Shown here: in pieces, positions 56,830 to 64,000 of the stretch
Position numbering within the stretch: the first letter of the stretch is position 1
Layout: every line of letters starts with the position of its first letter
DNA from: an uncultured Lachnospiraceae bacterium
GTDB taxonomy: Bacteria; Bacillota; Clostridia; Lachnospirales; Lachnospiraceae
DNA: 64,000 bases
NCBI GenBank assembly: GCA_910578555.1
Contig: CAJTPS010000015.1
Location: forward strand, 1-64,000
Direction of reading: 5' to 3'
The notes under the pieces: generated by a model
The model's database searches: none
Told to the model about the DNA's origin: nothing
The model's input: the letters and a program-made list of their open reading frames with translations, nothing else
Made by a program: the position numbers and the translations under genes

Positions 56830-56858
56830 CTGACATGGATAATAGGAAGAACTATAAA
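56830..56858 (+). promoter_or_regulatory. promoter before membrane-protein copy 4
   Basis: CTGACA (56830-56835), 17-base spacer, TATAAA (56853-56858), 28 bases before the GTG start. Confidence 0.4.
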
Positions 56859-56886
56859 AATAGAATTTTCTGTGGGAGGAAAAACG

Positions 56887-57255
56887 GTGAATCAGGATAA
56901 GAAAATACGTTTACTGCTAGTGCCATTGATTTTTATAGTACTTTTATATGTTCCTGCGATGGGGCTTGATATTGTACCGAGTGTATTCTTTCTAGGAGGG
57001 GGGATGAGGACATGGAATCCATGTGTGTTAATACTATTTATATCGATGTGGCTATGGTGTGCCTTATTTTACTATATGCCAGTAGGCGTATATATTGCGA
57101 TGTTGGTTGTATATACGGTCGTTTCCTGGAGATGGATTCTGAGGCAGAAGAGGGGTAATGCGATGTACTTTATCGTGTGGCTTGTCCTTTGTGTAGTATC
57201 AATTTTAATGTATTGGAGGTGGGGATCGGAATTTTCTATCATGATAAGGCAGTAG
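56887..57255 (+). CDS. 122-residue four-helix membrane protein, copy 4
   Basis: Paralogue with GTG start after GGGAGG. Bases 56914-57081 are identical to 55013-55180 of copy 1, while copies 2 and 3 between them are diverged; this points to recent gene conversion or re-duplication. Ends LMYWRWGSEFSIMIRQ. Confidence 0.75.
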   Translation: MNQDKKIRLLLVPLIFIVLLYVPAMGLDIVPSVFFLGGGMRTWNPCVLILFISMWLWCALFYYMPVGVYIAMLVVYTVVSWRWILRQKRGNAMYFIVWLVLCVVSILMYWRWGSEFSIMIRQ

Positions 57256-57348
57256 TGTCCTTCATCCAGCCATCCCCGGATTCGTTGCAATTCAAATAAA
57301 GAACGGATATACTATAATTAGTACATCAAAAAATAAGTTTCCAGTTAT

Positions 57349-57470
57349 GTGGCGGATTACTTATTATTCGCCGTACTGCTGCAGGGAACATATCCGGTTT
57401 TGTTTATCAGCTTTGCGGATGTGAAAGAGACTTCTTTCATACAGGCACGGAACAGGGTGATTAAAGTGCA
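57349..57470 (+). pseudogene. relic of an AAA_ASST / DUF1703-type ATPase
   Basis: The translation DYLLFAVLLQGTYPVLFISF and ADVKETSFIQARNRVIKVQI matches the conserved YPVLFISFADVKET block of the AAA ATPase family that is widespread in Clostridia. No P-loop precedes it and the frame runs into the antisense of mntP, so only a fragment remains. Recognition is from memory of the family, not a search. Confidence 0.6.
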
Positions 57471-57528
57471 GATTGATATGACCGGATATCCGGGCGGTCA
57501 GCCGGCGAGCGGGTGCAGAAACCGCCGC

Positions 57529-58113
57529 TCAGAACACCCCCTTCACAAATATCTCCACACCAATCCCGATCAGAATCACGCCGCCCAATATGGTGGCTTT
57601 ATAGGAAAGCTGTGTCCCGAATTTCTTGCCGATGACCAGCCCGGCCATGCATATGATGAAGGTGACCGCCGCGATGACCAGCGCACATATGAGCGCCGGG
57701 AAGAAGCCGTAATCCGCGATCGTGAATCCGACGGACAGTGCGTCGATGGAGGTTGCCACGCCTTGTATGAGAAGCGCGGCAATGCCGACCTTGGGAGGCT
57801 GCACTTCTTCGTTTCTGCTGTGAATTCCTTCGAGCAGCATCTTGCTGCCGATCATGAGAAGCAGGATCAGCGCGATCCAGGGCACCAGCTTCTCGAACGT
57901 TTTAAAGTACTGCGATATGGTATGCACGCAGACCCATCCAACCATAGGCATAACCGCCTGAAATATTGCGAACACGCCTGCGATACCGCACATCTTATTC
58001 TTCTTCATAGCCGGCTCGTGAAGCCCATTCGCGAGGGATACCGAGAAGGCGTCCATCGCCAGTCCGATACCAAGTAATACGCTGTTGCAGAAAAATAACC
58101 AGTTCCATTCCAT
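57529..58113 (-). CDS. mntP: manganese efflux pump MntP
   Basis: This 194-residue protein has six helices in two repeats, each with the MntP acidic motif: GIGLAMDAFSVSLANG in helix 1 and GVATSIDALSVGFTIADY in helix 4. It exports Mn2+ to prevent toxicity. AAGGAGG 8 bases upstream sets ATG 58113; the longer frame from 58134 includes the RBS. A yybP-ykoY riboswitch and terminator lie in its leader. Confidence 0.93.
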   Translation of the reverse strand: MEWNWLFFCNSVLLGIGLAMDAFSVSLANGLHEPAMKKNKMCGIAGVFAIFQAVMPMVGWVCVHTISQYFKTFEKLVPWIALILLLMIGSKMLLEGIHSRNEEVQPPKVGIAALLIQGVATSIDALSVGFTIADYGFFPALICALVIAAVTFIICMAGLVIGKKFGTQLSYKATILGGVILIGIGVEIFVKGVF

Positions 58114-58192
58114 CTTTCGTTCCTCCTTATGCAAATCAAAATCGTCGCTGCTTCCTGAACAAATCGAGCAGGGAATGCTTTGCCCTACACAT

Positions 58193-58227
58193 AAAAACCA
58201 GGTACAGCCGTTAAACTATACCTGGTT
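58193..58227 (-). terminator. riboswitch-controlled terminator in the mntP leader
   Basis: On the minus strand AACCAGGTA (58227-58219) pairs with TACCTGGTT (58205-58197) and a U-run follows. Since it lies between the promoter and mntP with no gene upstream, it is an attenuator. Confidence 0.75.
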
Positions 58228-58271
58228 ATATTTCCGAAAATATACAGACTCCATGCATAGTTTAGGCTATA

Positions 58272-58354
58272 CATGAGTCTCGCAATTTAAAACAAGCCAG
58301 ACCGGAAGGTCAGTATGTTGACTTGCTACGATATACGCTTGCTACTCCCTCATG
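58272..58354 (-). ncRNA. yybP-ykoY manganese riboswitch aptamer
   Basis: Read on the minus strand, closing stem CATGAG (58354-58349) and CTCATG (58277-58272) enclose the conserved GGGAGTAGC loop, followed by AAGTCAACATACTGACC and CCGGTCTGGCTTG, which match the second conserved arm of the Mn2+-sensing class. Known members switch on mntP-type exporters when Mn2+ is high by preventing a terminator, which fits the terminator at 58193-58227. Confidence 0.8.
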
Positions 58355-58371
58355 AGTAAATGATTATTAGC

Positions 58372-58400
58372 AGTATACCATGGAATATTTTGGCTGTCAA
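58372..58400 (-). promoter_or_regulatory. promoter of the mntP riboswitch transcript
   Basis: TTGACA (58400-58395), 17-base spacer, TATACT (58377-58372) on the minus strand; transcription would start just before the aptamer. Confidence 0.7.
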
Positions 58401-58580
58401 ACGCGGGTTTTCTCCAAATCGGAGAACGCTTCTCCGCAAATGCGGATGTTTATGCGGGCTGCACAGGGTACAATGTAAATGGTGCAGAGCCGTTTTACAC
58501 GCTTGCGCAACACGGCTAACGAGTGCCGGCACAGCGGGCGGAACAGGCATGTAATCATAAAATCAGGGGGAGATGGGCGG

Positions 58581-59339
58581 ATGGATCAGATCAAAATCGG
58601 GGAGTTCATTGCACGGAAAAGGAAAGAGAGGGATCTGACGCAGATGCATTTTGCGGAAGCAGTCGGGGTATCCAATAAGACCGTTTCCAAATGGGAAACC
58701 GGCTTAAGGCTGCCTGACGTGGCAATTTTGCAGAATGTGTGTGACGTTTTGCAAATAACGGTCAATGAGCTGCTGGCGGGAGAGGAGTTTTCACAATATA
58801 CGGAAAAAGAATCCATGCAAAAAGCCGAGGACAACGTCATCGGGCTCATGCAGGAAGTAAGTGAAATAAAAGAGACTAAAAAGGGCGGACTTGTGGGGAT
58901 ATTATGCGGTATTCCCATTATGATCTGCGCCATGTTATTAACAATGGTGCGTGTGGTAGGCGTGGTAAACGCTGCGTACTTTTTCAATATGCAGACGATA
59001 TTCTACATGGCTGGGCTTTTCTTTTTGATATTGGGCGTGACAGGGGCATTTCCCAAATATATAGCCGGATACAAATGCCTGTTTCATATAAGGAAATACA
59101 GTGCAAGAGATATGGATAAAATAATCTGTACATTGGAATATGTGCGAAAGCTGACATGGATTATCGGTTTCTTTATTTTTATGATCAACATTATGGCAAT
59201 CAGCGTTAATTATCTACACCTTGAGGTGACGGGGCCGTTTTGGGCAGGCGTCGTTACAGCGCCGTTTTATACGGTCATTATTGTATTTATGCATAACTTT
59301 ATTCTGTATAAATGCAGATTAATCATGACGGATATATAA
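58581..59339 (+). CDS. XRE-family regulator fused to a membrane domain
   Basis: This 252-residue protein has an N-terminal HTH_3 domain (IGEFIARKRKERDLTQ, VSNKTVSKWETGLRLPDV, residues 4-62) and, after a short linker, four predicted helices (about 97-118, 125-145, 185-205, 215-240). Such membrane-tethered XRE proteins are common in Clostridia beside ABC transporters. GGGGGAG before ATG 58581 decides the start; the frame opens earlier at 58479 without an RBS. It probably controls the two ABC genes that follow 34 bases on. Confidence 0.8.
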   Translation: MDQIKIGEFIARKRKERDLTQMHFAEAVGVSNKTVSKWETGLRLPDVAILQNVCDVLQITVNELLAGEEFSQYTEKESMQKAEDNVIGLMQEVSEIKETKKGGLVGILCGIPIMICAMLLTMVRVVGVVNAAYFFNMQTIFYMAGLFFLILGVTGAFPKYIAGYKCLFHIRKYSARDMDKIICTLEYVRKLTWIIGFFIFMINIMAISVNYLHLEVTGPFWAGVVTAPFYTVIIVFMHNFILYKCRLIMTDI

Positions 59340-59373
59340 CACGGAAATATCATAAAATGAGGAGGTATGTTTC

Positions 59374-61833
59374 ATGGTGGGTGCATTACAGAAGATTCCC
59401 ATACGGAAGGCAATCCGGGAAAAAGGGAAAAGCCTCTGTGTCATACTGGCGGTATTTTTTACGACAGTGCTGTTCGTCACGGTTTTCTCGACCTTGTTCT
59501 TTACAGTGGACGCGGCGGAAGAGATGCTGCGGACATCTTCGCCCATACTGGCGGATGCTGTGTTTGTCACGGCCGGTGAAGAATACGCGAAAGTCTGTGA
59601 GAGTAAGCGGGTGGAAGAGGCAGGCATGGGAATACGGTTCGGAGAGGCGATAGAACCTTCGGGCGTCGGTGGGATGCCGCTGTTTTGCTTTGAACATAAA
59701 ATGGCACAGTGGATGAAATATTATCCTGCAGAGGGGCGTATGCCTGAAAAGGGCAATGAGATTGTGGTATCTGACCAGTATTTAAAAGATTATGGACTTA
59801 CATACATGGCGGGCGGCCAGCTGGAATTGACGTATTATGTCGAAGATGAAGAATATAAGGATACTTTTACCGTAGTAGGGAAATACGAAATGTCCGGACA
59901 GCCTCTGCATGTGATATTGACGTCGGATGATTTTTACAGGGAAGTCTGCGGGAAATTAGAACAGCGCGGAATCATGCCGGAAGATGCAACATATCAGATG
60001 ACGGGCGTTATGTTTGCATCCCGCGGGAAGGTAAGAAGACAGGCCGCCATGCTGATTGCGGAGGAAGGGCTGGAACTGGAGGAGGGGGAGATCGTACTGA
60101 ATGAGGTTTCCCTGTTTGACGGTATCGGCGCAGGTACTTTGGCGGCGATTATCATACTGCTGCTTTTTATTATGATGATCGGATATCTGTTTATCTCCAA
60201 TATTTTCCAGGTATCTGTTTCCGGAGACGCGAGGTTTTACGGGCAATTGTCCACGAATGGCATAACGAAGAGAGAGATCAGGAAGCTCATCCAGCGGCAG
60301 GATGACATTTTGTTCCTGCTTTCCGCGGTTCCGGCGCTTCTTGCAGGATATGCTTTTGTGTCCGCCATTCTGCCCGGGATTCTCAATACTTACATGACTT
60401 TTCAAGTTCAAAGAAGCGGCAATGTGATGATCTTTGTATTATCGCTGGCGTTTTCCTATGCGACGATGAAGGTCAGCGAGCGGAAGTCGGTCAGGCTGGC
60501 GAAGAATGCCTCTCCGATAGAGATGAAGCGGTATTCGGGCAAGCTTAAGCCGGTGAAAACGGCCGACGATAAGGACTGTCTGAGAAAGTTTGTGTCGAGA
60601 AACTTTAAGAGCGATAAGGCAAAGGTATTAAAGGTGTGTATATCTATTGCGCTCAGCATTGTGCTTGCCAGTGCCTTCTATGCCGTAGCGGAGGGGTTTG
60701 ATACGGAAGAATATGTGAAAACAGATTTGGATGCAGATTTTATCATTGCAAAGGAACCTATATTTACAAGCCCGGGGGTTAGTGCCGTTACTTATCTGCG
60801 CACGACGGAAGAAGAGATTGCGCCATACAGGGAGCTTCCCGGCATCAGAGAGGAAGGCGGAGCCGCCATGTCACATATATGTATTCATGCGTCAGAGCGG
60901 GTGTGGAATCATTTCGTCAGGATTGCGGGAGAGGGTTATTACGATATACCCGGTGAGATGTGGACAGCGGCTTACGGGGTGGATGACATGATGACCAGAA
61001 AACACAGACCCATAAAAGGTGAGATTGACTTGGAGCTGTTCCACACGGGTAACTATGTGCTGGCAGACCCCGTTATGAGCGATCATAATACGGCAAACGC
61101 GGCATGTTATGAGCCGGGAGACCAGGTGACGATCCCGTTCGCGAGCGGGGAGGAGAAAACTTACACGGTTATGGCAGTCGTGGAAGAACTGCCGGTCTCT
61201 TTGACATTTCCGGGAAGGTATTGGGGAAGTCAGTTGTACCTTCCGATGGAAGAGTGGCAGACCAGGGAGAAACGGAATGATTATTATCTGTATGCTTTTG
61301 ATGTAAAGGCGGAATTTCATGAATTGTGGAACGAGGCAATAGAAGAAAGTCTGGCAGGAGGAGGCAGCCGGCTTGCCTGTCGGTCAGCGAAAACATCAGC
61401 CGCGGAGGCAGAAGGATACATAGACGGGATAAAGCTGGCTGGCTTCGTCCTGAGCATGATTTTCCTGTCCATGGGTATCCTGAACTTTATCAACTGTATG
61501 GTGGGTAGTGTCTACAGCAGGAGGAAGGAGTTCGCGGTCTTACAGAGCATGGGGATGGAAAGGCGGGAGATCCGGGGGATTCTTGCGAAAGAAGGCATGT
61601 TATATATGGCTGGGGGATTTGTGCCGGGAGCCCTGTTGTCGATGTCTGGCGTCCGGGGGCTCATTGATCGGCTTTTGGCAGAGCCTTACATACAATATCA
61701 TTTTTATCCGGGTATCTATTTGCTGTTTGCCGCGCTTGGCACTGCGGCGGCGGTTCTGGTGCCGTGGGCGGCGTATACGGTGATGGACAGGAAGGAAGAT
61801 TTCCTGTGCAGGATACGGATGTGCAGGAATTAA
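59374..61833 (+). CDS. FtsX/MacB-type ABC transporter permease
   Basis: This 819-residue protein has a first helix (17-42, CVILAVFFTTVLFVTVFSTL), a large external domain (45-245) and an FtsX core (about 250-365). A second helix (418-442) and external domain follow, and then a second FtsX core (about 690-800, LAGFVLSMIFLSMGILNFIN, LQSMGMERREIRGIL). This duplicated layout is that of BceB/YtrF-like permeases for peptide antibiotics or cell-wall tasks. AGGAGG 8 bases before ATG. It pairs with the ATPase encoded 46 bases downstream. Confidence 0.85.
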   Translation: MVGALQKIPIRKAIREKGKSLCVILAVFFTTVLFVTVFSTLFFTVDAAEEMLRTSSPILADAVFVTAGEEYAKVCESKRVEEAGMGIRFGEAIEPSGVGGMPLFCFEHKMAQWMKYYPAEGRMPEKGNEIVVSDQYLKDYGLTYMAGGQLELTYYVEDEEYKDTFTVVGKYEMSGQPLHVILTSDDFYREVCGKLEQRGIMPEDATYQMTGVMFASRGKVRRQAAMLIAEEGLELEEGEIVLNEVSLFDGIGAGTLAAIIILLLFIMMIGYLFISNIFQVSVSGDARFYGQLSTNGITKREIRKLIQRQDDILFLLSAVPALLAGYAFVSAILPGILNTYMTFQVQRSGNVMIFVLSLAFSYATMKVSERKSVRLAKNASPIEMKRYSGKLKPVKTADDKDCLRKFVSRNFKSDKAKVLKVCISIALSIVLASAFYAVAEGFDTEEYVKTDLDADFIIAKEPIFTSPGVSAVTYLRTTEEEIAPYRELPGIREEGGAAMSHICIHASERVWNHFVRIAGEGYYDIPGEMWTAAYGVDDMMTRKHRPIKGEIDLELFHTGNYVLADPVMSDHNTANAACYEPGDQVTIPFASGEEKTYTVMAVVEELPVSLTFPGRYWGSQLYLPMEEWQTREKRNDYYLYAFDVKAEFHELWNEAIEESLAGGGSRLACRSAKTSAAEAEGYIDGIKLAGFVLSMIFLSMGILNFINCMVGSVYSRRKEFAVLQSMGMERREIRGILAKEGMLYMAGGFVPGALLSMSGVRGLIDRLLAEPYIQYHFYPGIYLLFAALGTAAAVLVPWAAYTVMDRKEDFLCRIRMCRN

Positions 61834-61879
61834 AAAGGTTAAAACGCAGAAGAGAGAAGCGAAAAAGGAAAAGAAAAAT

Positions 61880-62557
61880 ATGGAAAAAGAAATCATAGTT
61901 GAAGTAACAGACGTGAGTAAATTTTATGAGAGCCAGTCCGGCAGGAACTGCGTTCTGGACCATGTAAATATCCGCATCAGAAGAGGCGAATTTGTGGGAA
62001 TCGTGGGAGACTCGGGCAGCGGCAAGACGACGCTCCTGAATCTGGTAGGCGGCATGGACAGCGTCAGCGCCGGGACGATCATGGTTGCGGGGGAGAACAT
62101 CTCCGCGTTTGACGACAGGGAACGGACATTATACCGGCGCAGGCGGGTGGGCTTTATTTTTCAGGATTATAATCTGATCAACGAACTGACAGTTTATGAG
62201 AACATTATCCTGCCTTTCCAGTTAAAAGGCAAAAAGATCAACGGGCAGCACATTGACAGATTTCTGGATATGCTGAAACTGCAGGCGAAGAAAAACTGCT
62301 TCCCGATGCAGTTATCTGGCGGCGAGCAGCAGCGGGCGGCGGTTCTGCGCGCCCTGCTGAGCGGACCGGATCTTATCCTTGCGGACGAACCGACAGGCAA
62401 TCTCGACAGCCGCAACACGCAGGCGGTGGTACAACTGTTGCAGTATTTTTCCAGGAAAATGGGGAAGACGATTCTGTTCGTGACACATAACATGGAATTG
62501 GCTGCGAGATGTGACCGCGTGATCGTGGTGAAAGACGGGAAAATCTGTGACAGCTAA
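61880..62557 (+). CDS. LolD/MacB-type ABC transporter ATPase
   Basis: This 225-residue ATPase has Walker A GDSGSGKTTLLN, FIFQDYNLINELTVYENI (Q-loop), signature QLSGGEQQRAAVLRAL, Walker B LILADEPTGNLD and the switch in ILFVTHNMELA. It is the energy partner of the preceding permease. The RBS is weak (AAGGAAAAG). Confidence 0.9.
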   Translation: MEKEIIVEVTDVSKFYESQSGRNCVLDHVNIRIRRGEFVGIVGDSGSGKTTLLNLVGGMDSVSAGTIMVAGENISAFDDRERTLYRRRRVGFIFQDYNLINELTVYENIILPFQLKGKKINGQHIDRFLDMLKLQAKKNCFPMQLSGGEQQRAAVLRALLSGPDLILADEPTGNLDSRNTQAVVQLLQYFSRKMGKTILFVTHNMELAARCDRVIVVKDGKICDS

Positions 62558-62644
62558 ATTAACATTTTTTCACGGACTTTGCAACAAGTGCAAAACTCTG
62601 AACTGAACTGTTACCGAAAAATTGCCACAGACTGATAAAATACT

Positions 62645-62672
62645 TTGCAATGCATGAAACATACTATATAAT
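62645..62672 (+). promoter_or_regulatory. promoter of the P-loop NTPase gene
   Basis: TTGCAA (62645-62650) and TATAAT (62667-62672), 16 bases apart, about 50 bases before ATG 62722. Confidence 0.55.
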
Positions 62673-62721
62673 AAAAGCAAATTTATAGAATGTCATTGAC
62701 GGGGCAGAAGGAGTTACTAGG

Positions 62722-64000
62722 ATGAAACATGCGAATCGGGTATCAGAAATGATAAATGCCTTTTCACCGGAACCATTGCAGGGGGAAGAGATGGAGAAGT
62801 TTTACTGCAATGATACAATGGAATATCGTATGAGTGATAAATATGATTCTCCGATTGAAGATATCTTTGAGATGTGTCAGGAAGAGGGGACGCAGAATGC
62901 ATTTCTACTGCTTGGGCACAAGGGCTGCGGGAAGAGCACAGAGCTAAATCGGCTTTCGGAGCAGTTGTCTGCACAGGGCTATAGAGTGAAGACGATTGTG
63001 TGCAGTACGGATTTGGATATGTTCAATATTGTATATTCTGATCTCTTTATTCTGATGGGAGAAGCACTGCTTGACATAGCGAAAGAATGCGGTTGTAAAA
63101 TCAGCAGAGCGTATCTCGATGATATTATGCATTTCTGGGACGAAGGCGTGGAGACATCTGTGTCAGGGAGAGAAGAGACGACAGACATAGAGGCGGGAAT
63201 GTCGGCTGAAACACCGGGGTTATTGCATGTTTTAAAGGTGTTTACAAAGATTAAAGCAGACTTGAAATATAATGAGGAAGTACGAAAAGAGTATCGAAAG
63301 AAAATAAGCATCCGTTCCAGCGAATGGATAAAGCTGTTAGGAAATGTTGCAGAGGAAATTGCCGGGGAAACAGCAGGGAAATCGCCGATCATTATTTTTG
63401 AGGATTTGGATAAGTTGAATCCGGAAGATGCATGGAAAGTATTTTATAACTATGCGGCGGTTCTCTCCGGCATGTCGTTTCCTGTGATATACACTTTTCC
63501 GATCGGGCTTTCTTACGATACGAGATTCGCCGCAATGGAGGGTTATTTTGTCACAAAAACATTGCCGATGATCAAGATTGAGACGATAGAAGGACAACCG
63601 TATGAAGACGGCATCAATATTGTGCGTGAAATTGTTCGAAAGCGTGCAGATTTAAACTTATTTGAAGATGACGTGCTGGATAACCTTATCCGGTATTCGG
63701 GAGGTTCACTGCGGGATCTGTTTCATACAATTAATGCGTCAGCGAAAAGGGCGGAGCGCAGGAACAGTGAGAGCATTTCCATGGAGGATGCGGAGCGGGC
63801 GTTGGAGGAAGTGAAGACTTCTCTGACCAGGCGGATCGAGCAGAAAGATTACGAATTTCTGATCAATATATGCACAGGGAATAAAGAATTGATTGAAGAT
63901 AAGCAGGCATTGTTAAAAATGCTGCAGGCATCAGTGGTTCTTGAATATAACGGGAAACGGTGGCACAATCTGCATCCGTTGGTTGCGCGTTTTCTTACAG
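62722..64000 (+). CDS. P-loop NTPase, AAA-like, cut by the window end
   Basis: At least 426 residues with no stop before the window end. Walker A is GHKGCGKST (65-73) and Walker B is IIIFEDLDKL (acidic E227, D228). PVIYTFPIGLSYDTRFA resembles a sensor-1 strand, and SGGSLRDLFHTI is the helical lid typical of STAND/AAA NTPases such as Orc/Cdc6-like or AAA_16 members. GHK before GCGKST recalls the KAP and related signalling NTPases. AAGGAG precedes ATG 62722 by 9 bases. The missing C-terminus would carry the effector or sensor domain. Function is not assigned. Confidence 0.7.
   Translation, partial: MKHANRVSEMINAFSPEPLQGEEMEKFYCNDTMEYRMSDKYDSPIEDIFEMCQEEGTQNAFLLLGHKGCGKSTELNRLSEQLSAQGYRVKTIVCSTDLDMFNIVYSDLFILMGEALLDIAKECGCKISRAYLDDIMHFWDEGVETSVSGREETTDIEAGMSAETPGLLHVLKVFTKIKADLKYNEEVRKEYRKKISIRSSEWIKLLGNVAEEIAGETAGKSPIIIFEDLDKLNPEDAWKVFYNYAAVLSGMSFPVIYTFPIGLSYDTRFAAMEGYFVTKTLPMIKIETIEGQPYEDGINIVREIVRKRADLNLFEDDVLDNLIRYSGGSLRDLFHTINASAKRAERRNSESISMEDAERALEEVKTSLTRRIEQKDYEFLINICTGNKELIEDKQALLKMLQASVVLEYNGKRWHNLHPLVARFLT

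Noticed and set aside
57349..58077. Plus-strand 242-codon frame over mntP
   Set aside because: From about 57530 it is antisense to mntP, which has clear family motifs, RBS and riboswitch. Only the first part, an ATPase relic, is meaningful.

Overview
This 64 kb window is chromosomal DNA from a low-to-middle-GC Clostridia, most likely a Lachnospiraceae-type gut anaerobe. That placement is an inference from gene content: CTP synthase, FtsH and UvrC housekeeping genes of Firmicutes type, a yybP-ykoY manganese riboswitch before mntP, secreted proteins combining CBM2-like, thrombospondin-3 and vWA domains, a relic of an AAA_ASST/DUF1703-type ATPase, and strong AGGAGG ribosome binding sites. I saw no rRNA, tRNA, CRISPR array, transposase or integrase.

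Left part (1-20 kb). An HTH/GHKL-ATPase/STAS-like protein is followed by an RND/MMPL exporter overlapping a 1288-residue membrane-anchored GLUG-repeat surface protein. Facing it is a ten-gene minus-strand operon (17613 down to 7735) for an Mrp/Mbh-like membrane complex. It has MnhE, F and G, a DUF4040 subunit, an MrpA-C-terminus/MnhB fusion, MnhC and four large antiporter-like subunits, but no hydrogenase or quinone-module genes. Plus-strand genes for a cystathionine synthase/lyase-type PLP enzyme, a MalY/PatB C-S lyase, a ketopantoate-reductase-like protein and a small acidic protein follow.

Middle part (21-44 kb). An AT-rich three-gene operon encodes a 2118-residue protein with a GHKL-ATPase module and a PRPP-binding phosphoribosyltransferase-like motif, a small receiver-like protein and a DUF2971 protein. 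It looks like an undescribed signalling or defence system. Next come a peptide-antibiotic-immunity-type ABC transporter divergent from an OmpR/histidine-kinase pair, a GH3 glycosidase, pyrG, ftsH with unusual low-complexity ends, and uvrC.

Right part (44-57 kb) is the most dynamic region. An orphan LytTR regulator is divergent from two large secreted vWA proteins. The two share a nearly identical promoter/operator block but have unrelated C-terminal domains. The first is followed by duplicated and decaying lipoprotein genes and an orphan copy of its own C-terminus; the second by four tandem 122-residue membrane proteins. The layout resembles a polymorphic toxin locus with arrays of immunity genes, although function is inferred only.

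The last 7 kb holds mntP with its riboswitch, an XRE/membrane regulator with an FtsX-type permease and its ATPase, and a P-loop NTPase cut by the window end.
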